DNA of 45,299 bases from Hirudo medicinalis (Eukaryota > Annelida > Clitellata > Hirudinida > Hirudinidae): NCBI GenBank assembly GCA_011800805.1, contig MPNW01000042.1, positions 327,670 to 372,968 of the forward strand. Direction: 5' to 3'. Below the pieces are notes generated by a model. That model searched no databases and was not told where the DNA came from. It saw only the letters and a list, made by a program, of their open reading frames with translations. Every line of letters begins with the position of its first letter. Positions within the stretch are counted from its first letter, which is position 1. Of this stretch, positions 15,001 to 26,652 are shown one piece after another. The translations under genes were made by a program, and so were the position numbers.

Positions 15001-16319
15001 AAAAAACCTGGGAACTGTTTCACACTGCTGTTAGTTAATTTGATAACTCTTTTGGAAGATGTTTCATCCACAATTTTTAAGCTAAGTATTAAGTAGCTGT
15101 TAGTCACTTTATTTATCAAAGCAATATTGCATCATCCTTGAAGAAGGTGTCATTCCAAGCAATGACTTTCTCAGTTTCATGAGTTCTGCTCAACAAATTC
15201 TACAAAAAGATGCCTCATTAACTTCAGCCTCAGCTTGGAATGGGAATGGTATTTTTAAGCATTATTCCTTTGCATTTTCAATTAGTCATCAAACTGCTTA
15301 AACTTTGAAGACCATCCGATGCCCAATCAGGGTCAAGACTTCTCTCGGGCGAATCTCTTTCCAGGACTTGGCATCCTCATGAGGCGCTCGACTTATGATA
15401 GATATTTAAGAAACAAATTAAATACTTGCTGCAATAAAAGGTTTTTGTTTAACAATCACTTTATTTAATCCTAAAGCAACATTACTAACAAATGCTAATG
15501 TTCATACTTTAATTTTTTGCTTGAATTTGAGTCTAGAATTATTGATTGTAATAGAATTATTAATTGTAAACTAATCACATAACTTTATTTCTAATTTTGT
15601 TAAGGCCATCATTGTGTAAAGAGTGAAAGGTTTTGCTTGTGATATGAGCTTTTACAAATATTTTCTTGTCACAGTTCTTGGGAGGGCTGGAACCTAAGTT
15701 TTCCTGTGGAGTCAATTGTTCCCAGGATTTCCAGGGCTTTTAAGGTCCTTTCTCTTCCTAATGAAGATTCGGAACTTTTGAAAGTTCAAAACACTTTCAT
15801 TAAGAAAGCATTTTCTCCTGACACAATTGTGAACATTACATTGCCTGAGCATTCATTGTTGGCACAGGAGATATCATCTTGCATGATACTATCCAATGAA
15901 CTTATTATGAAAGCATGTTTATCTACAGAGGTTAACACAAGGAATGTATCATTGATTAGCCAGACACTCTGCATTTGCTACAAACAAGAAAATGCTATGG
16001 ACTCAAGCATTTTGAATTTTCTAATCTCCTGCTTTGGAAATGGTGGACATAAAAGACTTATGACAGAGAATCAAATCACAGGGTCATTAAGTAATATTTG
16101 CTTATGATTATTTCTGATTTAGTAATGTTTAGTATCTTGTTTACTTTTTGTCACTTTAGTGCAACCTTGTTTTTTCCTTCTTTCAGTGTTACAATGGTAG
16201 GGGACAATGTTTTTGCCATAGGATCCCTATCACCATTTGTGGCTCATCTCCCCAAAATTCCTGAAGTTTTCACTAATGAAAATGTTAAAGCTGTTGAAAA
16301 GTTGAAAGAGCCTGATTAA
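12090..16319 (+). CDS. POMGNT1: POMGNT1-like type II Golgi protein (FAM3/ILEI-type stem plus GT13-type domain), probable pseudoenzyme, 16 exons
   Basis: Exons 12090-12141, 12239-12325, 12458-12644, 13075-13175, 13483-13567, 13789-13915, 14000-14069, 14158-14256, 14321-14407, 14526-14602, 14746-14848, 14980-15029, 15122-15248, 15311-15440, 15675-16082 and 16187-16319 join in phase to 640 residues (human POMGNT1: 660). A short basic cytosolic end precedes one signal-anchor (CLSCLVMFIVFTYLFYL, about 21-40). Residues 60-235 are a FAM3/ILEI-type stem (RIGRGFNVAIIS, then VIIVTHDEASTK and DVWAFVGQKG). Residues 290-640 align along their length with the POMGNT1 catalytic domain (LFPGLGILMRRSTYDRY matching the MPGLGW..RRS region). 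But the metal-binding LEEDLD reads LEEGVI (382-386), WDWDMW reads WEGW (463-466), and the nucleotide-binding NRP segment reads GPD. The intact 640-codon frame suggests retained function without the usual GlcNAc transfer. The last donor (16083, GTCATT) is weak. Confidence 0.87.
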
Positions 16320-17371
16320 GACACCAACACATGTTCGAACAGTATTTTAGGTTATTTACAAATCTTTTGTAATGGGATTGACTTACATTACTGTTCTAGA
16401 TTTATATGAGTTACTCCAAATTCACTTTAATAAATAACATTACAAAAAGTCATTGCCAAAAAATGGCTTGGCATTTGTTGAGTTTCTAGTGAATTACTTC
16501 AGTTTCTGTACAACGTGTGGATTTTCTTTGTTATGTATGTCAGCACAACGAACTAAAATTGCTAATAAACCTGCACTTTCATTAACTTTGATTTACTGGT
16601 TCCATCAAAATAAACGACTTACAAGACATTTATGGCACTACTTTTGAGGAGCTACATAAACCCACCTAAGGGGTCCTGCAAGATAACTTGCTGTCACCAA
16701 CCATACTAAGGTTTATTTTTGTAGAACTTTAATTTCCGAAATTCGAACACGTCACACTTACCGACTATCAGTGAATAACGGTAGTGCATCAGATGATGCT
16801 GTGTTTAATTAAGTAATTTCTATCACATTATCGAGACGGTGTCGACAACATCTACGATCAAAACTTTTAAAAGTTATTTTCAACTTATACGATCAAGTTA
16901 ATGAAACCAGGTTATTACAAATATGCGACCGAAAATTATTCAAAATCAGTCGACACATCATGTCCAAGACGATTTGTCGAGTTAGAAGAATTAATGGGGC
17001 CATAAACTTTCAATTGTTTTTCAATATTTCACTATGAAACTTAAATTCTGACCAGGATCAGAAACGAAATGAGTTTAGTTACCCCGTTTCGATAATCAAA
17101 TCCGTCCGAAAGTCTTGACTTTAATAGCTGGTAGCGCCCCTCCACAATTCTCGGTGTTTTCCCAAAAATAGCCTTATAAGTTTCAGATTTAAATCTCGTA
17201 AATCTGAAACGAGCGACCATTCAGTTGCTTTTTAAACCGATGTGCGATTCGCGCCGAGCTTCGAGTCTGCGTACTTTTGTGGCGTTAATTATTTATCAAA
17301 TTCAGGATTTTATTAGGCAAGTCCAAGATTTAACACATCTATATCAAATAAAACAAGTAAAACAATTAAAT
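16320..17371. other. Convergent 3' flanks of the POMGNT1-like gene and the M28 peptidase gene
   Basis: AATAAA at 16429-16434 is a likely poly(A) signal for the plus-strand gene; TTTATT at 17309-17314 (AATAAA on minus) is 60 bases past the stop of the minus-strand gene. A 64-codon plus frame at 16453-16647 shows no recognisable domain. I see nothing else in this stretch. Confidence 0.45.
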
Positions 17372-20300
17372 TTAGAAAATTGACATCGCGGAAAGAAACG
17401 ACTTGTTATATTTCGCTTTTAATAATTCGCCTGGTGCTCTCATTAAAGATACTGAAGTTTTCAAGAATGTTATTATTTTAGACAATTCTTCTTCTATCTT
17501 CAAATTTATTTCGGGAGTATTTTCTACTTCATCTAGAAAATCATTGACGCGGGAAAAACAAATTTGCTTTCCGGTGAGGCTTGGTGCGTGAAGAGAATGT
17601 TTAACACCTTCCTGACCTTTTAGTTGTTCTTGATAAAAAAGTGCCTTCTCAGCCAGCATCATCTGATCATTCTTCTGCCTTACAGCCAACGCATCGTTCT
17701 GATCAATAAACTGCAGCGATTTTTCGAATATATTACCTTCTCGTTCCAGTTTGTACATTTGATGCATTAATACTTTCGGCCACTTATTTAAAGGCTTTGT
17801 GGCGATTCTTTTAATGAGTTTTTGAACGCAGTCGTCGATGTTTTTTATGTGAGCAGCTATCGAAAATGGAATTATCTTCTCGTCTGAAAGTCTGAAAGTC
17901 AATTCTCCCCAGAGTTGTGCCACAGCTTCTGTGAACTTGTACGAAGGATCTATGAACGTCTCGAAAGAGCGGGAGTTGTCGTAAGCCGTATGATAGAGTG
18001 GATAAAAGTCTATACCAGTGGATTCGTCATATGTGTATCTAAGATCTAGGCATGGAACGCCTGCGAGTCCAATGAAATGAACATAGTCACTTCCAGTGTT
18101 CATAAATTGTATTGAAGGTTTGGAGACATCCTTCTTGTCGGTAAATCTGGAGACATACGTTTCGTAAAGAGATAAGTGACCTTTTGAAATTTCTGATTCA
18201 TCCGGATTTCGTACTGTTTTTAAAGAATCCAAAATGACGTCCTTGAGGATAGCCTGACTCTTGACTTTTATAGAGTAATTGCCCAAAGTTGCAACGTCAA
18301 CATTTAGATAAGCTACTGCCCTTAGTGAAATAATTTTCTCAAACTCTTCAACGAATTCCCTCGAACCGATGCTTCCTATTTCTTCTGCTCCCCATGCACA
18401 AAACAAAATTGAACGTCGAGGTCTCCACCCGGTGTAGTTGTGTACCTGCATGAATGTTCTGGACAACTCCATCAATGCCGACATACCGATCGAAGGATCG
18501 ACTGCCCCTGGACCCCACGAATCGTAATGGTTCCCCACAATCACATATCTGTCCTTTTCTTCTTTTCCTTCCAAAAATCCAAAGACATTGAAGGTTGTTC
18601 CGATGGTATTTTTCGTTGTTACCGAAACTCTGCCAACAATTCGATTAGTAGTAAAACCTCCACCAATTCCATACATAATGGACATTCCTCCCTGCCATTC
18701 TGGAGGAGCATTTTTGCTGCTGTTCATTAAGGTAAAAAGTGTTCTGACATCATCACTTCTTAAAACATGTACAGGAATCTTCGGCAGGCCAGTGTCAAGA
18801 TTTTGTACCCTGAAAACTCCTTCAATGGCTGGATAACCAGGTGTAAGTAGATCGGCCAGACCTTTGTATGGTGTTTTGATTGTGCCTCGTTGAACAGAAG
18901 ATTCTGGAATATGGAACATTTTAACATTTGTAAGGGCATGCAAGTTTGGAATGCATTCTTAATGTTATTAAACAAAAAGAAGCAATGTGCACATTTATCA
19001 ATAATATTAATGATGACATTCGATCACGGTGTTATTAATGACAAAGAATATCCCACCAATATTGATATAGATAATTCGTAATCTTTGTTAATGCTAATCT
19101 AAATGAAAACAATAATTTGAAAGAATATAATAAAAATAGGCAATTTAAAATGTTTTAAGTGAATTTATCTTTATCGAATATCAATTAAAGTTAATTTTTT
19201 AATTATTTACTCTTTTTAATAACAGAAAATATCTTCTCCAGGAGCTCACCTGGCATTCGCCAGACTCTGTTGGATACGATAGATCGTCATTTTGTGGGTT
19301 ATAATCAACAGGGTCGCTATACAAAATAAGAGCTTTGCAACCAGCCTGTTCAGCGATGTTGGCTTTGATGCCTCTTGCTAATTTTCCGTATCTTGCAAGG
19401 CAAATGAATTCCGAGAGATTTTTCGGAAGAATTCCTTCAAGATACTTGAAATCCTCACTTCGTGCATAATTCACATAGAGGATTTTGCCCTGAGATTTAA
19501 ATATTTAAGTACAGTTTCACTTAACACTTCACTCAACTTTTAAGTTATTATAATTTCAAAACCAAGCGTAAAACCCACTTACTTTTTTTTATAACTTGTG
19601 ACTTATTGTCATTGGGGTAAAAGAAGCATCGGTTATTTAAAACTACCCCAATACAAATTATATTTTAATAAGTGATTAAAGTGAAAAATAAACCTTCTTC
19701 ACGCCTGGAGAGGAATTGGCAAGAAATAAGCTTTGCAGATGATCGTTGCTTTGTTCACGGTTTGACTCAAAATGTTTTGCTTCGAAAACGACAGATTCAG
19801 AATCTCCATCAAGTATTTGAAATGAATTTAATTGATTCTCGTCGGGATAGTTTAACATTATATCATATGGAAGAGTCTGCAAATTTTAAATTTATAAAAT
19901 GTAGTAAAATCAACGAAGTAGGTGTGAATCAAGATATGTTTGGTATCGCTGTTAGGTTAATTGTTGGCAGTTCTGTGACAAAGACAAAGTCTTACATCTT
20001 AATAAAACAACGACAAAAATGTTTACCTCGAGGCGAGATGAAAATGAAAGTATGACTCGTCTCGAGATGTCAGAGAAGAATTTAACTTTGTTGAAATAAT
20101 AGTTGCATCAGCTCGCATTCGATCACCGTTATAAGTTATTATGCCAGGAGAATAGTATATCCGAATAAGTCATTAAGCGTAATTAACCTTCGTAAATATG
20201 ATCCAAAAATGCCACACCTTTAAAAGCATTTGTTAAATATTTGTTTCATTTATTTATTTCAAAACAGAATGACCCGAAGGTCACTAGCACTGTTCGGGTT

Positions 20301-21123
20301 AACACAGGAAACATGATATAGTTCAAAACACCAAAATTAATCTGCCAGTTTTGGTGATTTTCTTTATCAGCTTAAATCAATTTTAATTATGAATATTTAC
20401 TGGTAGTGATTTCTTCAATTTTGTTTGCATATTCTAAGCATCATGAACTTTCTACCCGAATGACAATTTAGAACATTTCTTGACAAGACATCTGTTAGGC
20501 ATATTTGGAATTTGTTTTCGATGAAAGTCATTCTGATATTTGTCAAGAATTTAAGATTTATTATTAAATAATCTTAATTTAATAAGTGGCCGTGCTGTGA
20601 AACCTGCACGTACCATTGATAACGTTTTTTTTTAAATAAATATAGCAAATATTTATATGTGACGATAACGAAATATTCTGTACATCGACAACATTGTACA
20701 ACATATATAATACCGTAAAAAGCATCAAGAACAAATACAGAGCTCTATCTAAGCAAATCATGTGACTTTATAATAATTGATAAAGGTCAGGCATTTATAA
20801 TAATTTAAGATTCATTGGTTTTAGTAAGAACCGTGTGAATAAAATCACCTTGACATTTGAAAGTCCGATACTCTTCCAATAATCGAGTATGTAATTCGCG
20901 GCGTTGTGTTCAGCCTCGTTCCGGGTGTTTTCCAACCCAACTTGTCAGTCAAGTGGTGCAAATGGGCTTTTATGTTTTCTTTCTCAATATTTTCTCTTAA
21001 CATTTTGGAGATATCGTGGTCCGTTTCAATCATCCTGGAAATATAGCCGCACAATATTCCGCATGAAAATAACAGTAGGGTTGCGACAATTACTCCAACA
21101 ATAACCCATTTCCTTTCAACCAT
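17372..21123 (-). CDS. FOLH1-like: Glutamate carboxypeptidase II-like M28B metallopeptidase (FOLH1/NAALAD family), with frame problems
   Basis: Minus-strand exons: 20849-21123 (start; one TM segment VGVIVATLLLFSCGILCGYI, type II), 19694-19876, 19250-19489 (PA-domain part, NYARSEDF and ARYGKLARG), and 17372 to about 18957. The last exon holds the peptidase core and all zinc ligands: GNHYDSWGPGAVDP (His and bridging Asp), CAWGAEEIGS (Glu-Glu), LNVDVATLGNYS (Asp) and YPLYHTAYD (His); then the helical dimerisation domain with the APSLTGKQ segment. Total is near 760 residues, the family length. Family enzymes cleave C-terminal residues from peptides at the cell surface. Two oddities: in exon 1 the frame must shift by one base near 20930 to join the rest in phase, and the exon 3 to exon 4 junction does not keep phase with the obvious sites. 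Substrate-pocket residues also differ from GCPII. Confidence 0.85.
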
Positions 21124-22089
21124 TGTATACTAAGCAGGTCATACATCGATGGGCAAGCAATATTTTAGCATCTGACGTCCCCACTTTTCATACTCATTTT
21201 GAATAAGTAGTAGGGAAATTAACCAAAAATTATGCATCGTCCAAAGTGCAAAAGACACCATGAGATGATCCAGTGTTGAAGCTGCTTGATTAGCAACCGT
21301 TGTCTTAGGATCATCGATCCGTTTATATTATTCAGGAAATAATCCGACCATGTTGCACGAATATGTCTTTTGCCAACGGATGAGAGTATATCTTCAAAAC
21401 CCTTATAACGGCTTAATAATTATCACTAGCTAACAATATTCAATTCCGATCAATTTCAAGCCATAAATTCTTAAAATTATGCCGTAGTTCTCTTTATGTC
21501 ACAACAAACAATTTGTTTATTACGCTAGGTGACCTAGTACCGGGTTCAGGTGCAATTTCAAAGAGATATCTAGGAATAACGAAAGTGTTTTGATGTAAAT
21601 CTAATCGATAGCCTGTGGTAATAAGTAGAATGCGATAACCAATTTTTACAATCTTCGCCACAACAAATCTTGAATAAATATAGGATGATTTTAAAATCAA
21701 TGTACCTATTACTGAGAGTATAATACTTAAAAACGTAAGTAAACGAAGGCTTGACATCAGGTACTCAAAACACTGCAAAAAAATTAAAGTATCCCCGTAA
21801 AGTCTGGCCAGCGAGGTTGTTTTGCAAAACCATTCTATTTCAAGATTGGAATCCACCCAAGACTAAAACTGCACAAGCACTACAAGGTATTTTGGGATAA
21901 GTCATCACCAAGCATGACTGAAACATTAATTTGTCACATTTGGCATCTGTTCATTGTGGCTAATAATTAGCCAAATCTCTTTAACTGCTTCACCAATTTC
22001 ATGTATATAGTTTCACCATTGCCTTTCTCAGATAGAAAAAGATTCCCATGAACTTGAAGTGAAAGTCAAAAATGGAATCAGCTTGTCCT
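21124..22089. other. Interval between the M28 peptidase gene and MTRF1L
   Basis: Contains the presumed promoter of the minus-strand peptidase gene. Only one frame stands out (21494-21856, minus, separate entry). The remainder shows no repeat or RNA gene that I recognise. Confidence 0.4.
21494..21856 (-). CDS. Unrecognised small ORF, possibly one exon of a membrane protein
   Basis: 120 codons on the minus strand. I do not recognise it. It contains a hydrophobic segment (LLTFLSIILSVIGTLIL) and a second weaker one (IGYRILLITTGY). A near-perfect splice acceptor (polypyrimidine run ending TTTTTTTGCAG) lies inside it before the CFEYLMSS segment, so the true coding part, if any, may begin at about 21773 as an exon. 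It could equally be chance: the region is AT-rich and there is no second exon that I can attach. Confidence 0.2.
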   Translation of the reverse strand: MDSNLEIEWFCKTTSLARLYGDTLIFLQCFEYLMSSLRLLTFLSIILSVIGTLILKSSYIYSRFVVAKIVKIGYRILLITTGYRLDLHQNTFVIPRYLFEIAPEPGTRSPSVINKLFVVT

Positions 22090-22094
22090 TTATT
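22089..22094 (-). promoter_or_regulatory. AATAAA poly(A) signal overlapping the MTRF1L stop codon
   Basis: On the minus strand the gene ends GTT AAA TAA AGG, so the stop codon TAA sits inside an AATAAA hexamer. If used, the 3' UTR would be only 15-25 bases. No other strong signal was sought systematically downstream. Confidence 0.5.
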
Positions 22095-25000
22095 TAACGT
22101 CCATCATTTTTTCAATCAAAAACTCTTTTTTGAATTCGTTTCTCAGATGTTTTATAAAATCATCCAATTGCTCACCACCTCCAAAAAATGAATTCAAATT
22201 GTAAGCACTTTTTGCAATTCTGTGGTCTGTAATTCGATCATCCTTGAAGTTGTAAGTTCTTATCTTTTCATTCCTATTTGCAGAACTAACCTGACACAAA
22301 GAAGTGAACGTCAGTAAGCTTGGTCACCACAAAAAATGAATACAATTATATGCTCAGTGTTTGACTAACCTGCCGTAACCTGTTACTTTTCATATCCTCT
22401 TGGATTTTGGCCTGCTGTACTTGAAAGATTCTAAAATTTGTGATACATTGTAAATATATGTAATTCATTGCAAATACTACTTAGTAAATAAATGTAAAAA
22501 TAAAACATTGTATAAATAAAAAATAACTGTTCATAATTCATAAGCATCTTAAATCTTTTTGTCGTTCACCTGCTCCTAAGAATCTTTAAAGCAATCTCTT
22601 TGTTTTTTAGTTGAGATCTTTCATTCTGACACTCAGCTACCAGGCCTATAATGTCATTGGTAATAACATTGAAGTTTTACATTTAAAACATGTTAATAAA
22701 TAGCAACGATAGCTAACCGGTCGGAAGATGAACAATTCTTACGGCACTGTCTGTCGTATTGACATGCTGCCCTCCCTTTCCACTGGCCCTGCAAGTCTCA
22801 ATTTTGAGGTCTTTTGGATCAAGAGAAACTTCAACCTAGAACATCGTTTTTCAGTCAAAGTCATGTGATAGTGATGCTCTTAATAAAATTAATTAAAAAC
22901 ACCAGTTATACCTCATTCGGTTGCAAGAGGACCACAACTGTCATGGTGCTCGTGTGAAGACGACCACTTTTTTCTGTTTTTGGCACCCTTTGAACTCTGT
23001 GGACTCCACCCTCAAACTGTAGATTATGATATGCGTCACGACCAGAAATGAGAACTGTGGCATGTCTCAGGCCACCTAGAAGCAAATTGTACAAATTGAA
23101 TAATAACAGAAGTACAGAATAACATTTATTAAATATTCACTTAATATTTTCATTTACCTAAGTTTGTTAACCACATTATCCCTTAAACTAATTGAGCACC
23201 TCATAGTTGCTTAGTAATAATAAAAATAGTAATAATAAAGTTCATTATTAATGTAATATAGCTCATACAAACAAGTTTTGTGTGCTTAATTTCATTAAAA
23301 ATTTACATTTAAAAGACAATTATTATTAATTTCAGTCTTGTAATAGTTATTAAAACTTTAGAAAACCTTCTTTGTTAGTTTCGACACTATGCACATGGCA
23401 CCTTACAAATTAACTATTATTATGGAATTTTCACATTATTCCTCTTGGCTTTCTAGCCGGTGAAGGATGAATCCAGAGCACTACCAGTATTCTTAGTGAT
23501 TCATCCAAGCACTTGCCGTAAAATGTGGGCAGTTTCTCCGAAACCTTAGGACATCCTGGTATCAACTCCACTCCTTTCGTGAAGTCTGTTCCCAATGTTC
23601 CGAGTGCTCCTAGGGACGACCTTGGTTTTCACTTTCCATATCCGGTTAATTTCAATCTCCAAATCCTTGTACTGGCTAATTTTTTCATCTTCTTTAAGTG
23701 TGATGTTTTTATCTTCAGGGACGGAAACATCAATTAGCATAACAAGACTTGGATTTTCTGTCATGAATGACAATTTCAAGTGTGTTGGCTAAGATTTTTC
23801 TGTCCATGATTATTGCATAGTCCCACAAGATGGTATTCTCGTTTATATTTACTTTGGGGTATGTGTTCATACCATTTGTTGGGAACTTCACAACAAAGAT
23901 CACAGCATACTACTCAATGAATATAGCTGGCCACCCTGTTGTGTCGGTGAAAATATTCAGTAGATGCCAGCTTTGAGCAACCTGCAGTTATGTGGCTCTC
24001 TCTGCTTATGCTCTCCTTCTATGATACTTGCTATGTAGTAACAAGTTCATTAATTTGAATTAAATCTAGATGTTTACCTTTGATGATATTTGAAAGTGCT
24101 TCACTGGCTTCTTGAATAATTTTCATAGTATCCTTACCCACTCAATCTTTTTAAGTTTTGGCTTATTGCTGAAATCTAGGTTTTTATTTTCAATTAACTT
24201 ATTGTTTATTTATAGTTCTAATTCGGTTATATTAGTAATTGGGTTTTGGAGGTATTGAAAGGTTGTCTCAGGGTCCATTGGTCTTTTTGGAGGTTGATCC
24301 GTCGTCTCTGGTTCTGACTCTGCCGCAGTCTCGGTGTGATTATCTGTCAGTTGCCTCTCTGTAGTTTGACAGTTCTTTATATATTGAAGTTTGATGTCAG
24401 TGATTTTCTGTGTGCTAATAATCCACCTTCTGGTATTTGCTGGAGTATCCTTGTTGATACTCCAGTGGATATTAGGATTTCTGCTCCTCCACGCCAAATA
24501 AGTTCCTTAACAACTCCTCCATCGGTGTTATTCAGTAGAGCAAAATAAAAACACCGTATCTCTTCTGCTTATTGATCCTTAGTCCACTGTTTTTTATTTG
24601 ATAAATTTGAATTAATAACATCAGACTTGTCATCATGAGATAGTCCTTTTTTATTATTATTATACTAATTCTAAATACTTCTACTAAATAAATACTTCTA
24701 AATAATAATAATTATTAACGGTTAGACAACATGAATGAGAATGTCAGAAAACTTTAAATGCTTATCAGGACAATTGATAAGTTGGTTGAAGCAATTAAAT
24801 AGCAAAGGAAGCAAATAGAAGATCTTCAGCAAAATTAGAAGGAAGTAATGTTTCTATCCAAAAGCTCAATAAAAAATTAAAAAATAAACTCTGGCCTAGT
24901 CTGTTTAAAAATAAAGTAGAAATTCTTACCATAAATGTTGGAAGAGTTCATGGCTCAGTGATACACAAGAAGGATTAGTGTGATTAGAATAGAAAACAAT

Positions 25001-26652
25001 TAAAGACAGAGGAAACAAAACAACATCGTAATCTACAATTTGAAAGAGGATATTGCAAACTCCGAGTCTAAAGATAAAGAACATGTATCAAAGCTCCTGA
25101 AATAAATCATAAACAAGAGAATGGATGAAGAAATTATTGAAGTATTTAGAATTGGTAAAAAGGTTGAAGATGCTTCAAAACCAAGACCTGAGGTGGTGAA
25201 GTTTGACAAAAGTGCCAAGAACATGGTCCTGGAAGGCAATAGCACTCTCAAAAGAGTGAAATCTTCAATAACATTATCCTAAGCCTTGATTTGTCCAAGG
25301 TAGACAGGGAGGATGGTAAGAAATTGCTTGCAGAAAAATTAAAAATAATCAACCAAAAAGGAGAAAGCAACAAGTGGGTGATATGGATAAGGAACAACCT
25401 GGGGGTCTTCCTTGCTGTTCCAGAAGAACAGTTGAATTAAATAAAAAAAAATAGTTTGAATAGCAGAGACATTATGGATGGAGAGAATAGAGTAAAGGCT
25501 TGTGTCATCCTCATATTGGTGAAAAGAGACATTGAGGTTCTTAATGATGTTAAACAGGGTTGAGGTATTTATAGTAAAAAGTAGAGGAACATCAACTAAT
25601 AATGATTAATAAGTCTATTTAATGCTGTATATGGTTTTAACAATCTTGGTACTAAATGTGAATCAATGATTGAGATGGAAATTATGACATCAAATTGGCA
25701 TGTGGTTTATTCAATGAAAAGTTTTAAAATAAATTCTAACCAAGTTCAGATCCATCCCGTGAAATGACCGAGGCTTGCCAGCCTTTGTAATGAAAATAAT
25801 TCTGGTACATTTGGAAGATTTCCTGAGCAAAGAGCATTGACTCTAATCCACCAGCACCTGCATTAACTTCAAATACCACATCACCAGATTTCATCTTCAC
25901 CTGTGGATTCAGCAGGTCTATAAGAATCTGAAATGCACAAATCAATCTTCAGTTAATTCATTAAATCTTATTTTCTAACCAGATACTGAGCTGACTAAAC
26001 AATAATGTAATTTAGTTCAATAACATAAAACAAGCAATACCCATCACTAGTGGACTAAAACCATACCCCATCTTTCAAAGTTGAGATCTCGGACTGAAGA
26101 GTTTCAAGTTCAATATTTATTAGTTTCTTCATTTCTGCATCTTCTGCATATTCTGAACAAATGTTAAATTCAATAAAATATGTTGCTACCAAAAATAAAT
26201 AATATTAATTATTTATTACAATTAATTACTACAATATATTTATTATAATATATTTAAAAATAACATGTAGATATCAAAAAATTAATGTAAACAAATATAA
26301 AATGATACGTGTTCATAATACCTTTGAGCATGTTTGTCAGTTGAATGGTATCCTCATTCTTTTTGCTGATGTTAGCTATTGCTTTGCATATTTGTTGAAT
26401 TTGAACGAAATTATAATCCTCTAGGTAATTTTCAAAATCAGGTCTGTGATTATTATAAGTTGAACTCAAAAACGTAATATATTTATCAACCAAAGAATTG
26501 TCAAATTGTTGAAGGACATTCGTCTGTTGTGTGCAGTAGCGTTTCCTCGAGACTAATGTCCAACCATTTAAAAAATAATGTTTTGGCAAGTCACTCCGAC
26601 AGATCCGACCAACCAGCTCTTTAAAAAGCGGACTTCTGCAGAGGCTATTCAT
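22090..26652 (-). CDS. MTRF1L: MTRF1L, mitochondrial peptide chain release factor 1-like, 8 exons
   Basis: Minus-strand exons 26322-26652, 26067-26152, 25741-25927, 22912-23075, 22718-22835, 22570-22645, 22370-22430 and 22090-22290 join in phase to 407 residues. The N-terminus is basic and Ser/Arg-containing without acidic residues for over 20 positions, as expected of a mitochondrial presequence. The class I release-factor core follows: [20 protein letters not shown], the codon-recognition segment [20 protein letters not shown] with the PKT motif of MTRF1L (MTRF1 has an altered insertion there), and the peptidyl-tRNA hydrolysis motif GGQ in [19 protein letters not shown]. It should terminate translation at UAA/UAG in mitochondria. 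The start is the ATG at 26652. The 2.7-kb intron between exons 3 and 4 carries LINE debris; the other introns are 80-350 bp. Confidence 0.96.
23440..24560 (-). mobile_element. Degenerate LINE-type (non-LTR) retrotransposon fragments, minus strand, in an MTRF1L intron
   Basis: Minus-strand frames around 23546-23990 read like the C-terminal end of a non-LTR retrotransposon reverse-transcriptase polyprotein: 'KILWDYAI..D..I.AN..EIVI.D' then [19 protein letters not shown] and [19 protein letters not shown], a pattern shared by many invertebrate LINE proteins. The frame shifts and stops several times. A second open stretch (24210-24497, minus) is Thr/Pro-rich and could be an upstream part of the same element with the reverse-transcriptase domain lost. 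Dead copy; family uncertain. Confidence 0.6.
24720..25440 (+). mobile_element. LINE ORF1-like fragment, plus strand, in the same MTRF1L intron
   Basis: From about 25020 to 25250 the plus strand reads [32 protein letters not shown] and [17 protein letters not shown], then in another frame to 25440 [20 protein letters not shown] and [19 protein letters not shown]. This order (N-I-x-I-x-x-L, V.RIG, RP..V.F, R..LR-type C-terminus) is typical of ORF1-like proteins of non-LTR retrotransposons. Upstream to 24730 a coiled-coil-like remnant with internal stops precedes it. Opposite in strand to the neighbouring RT fragment, so probably a separate insertion. Confidence 0.6.

Noticed and set aside
18440..18836. 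Plus-strand frames of 82-96 codons opposite the M28 peptidase core
   Set aside because: Antisense shadows of a strongly conserved exon; no family similarity.
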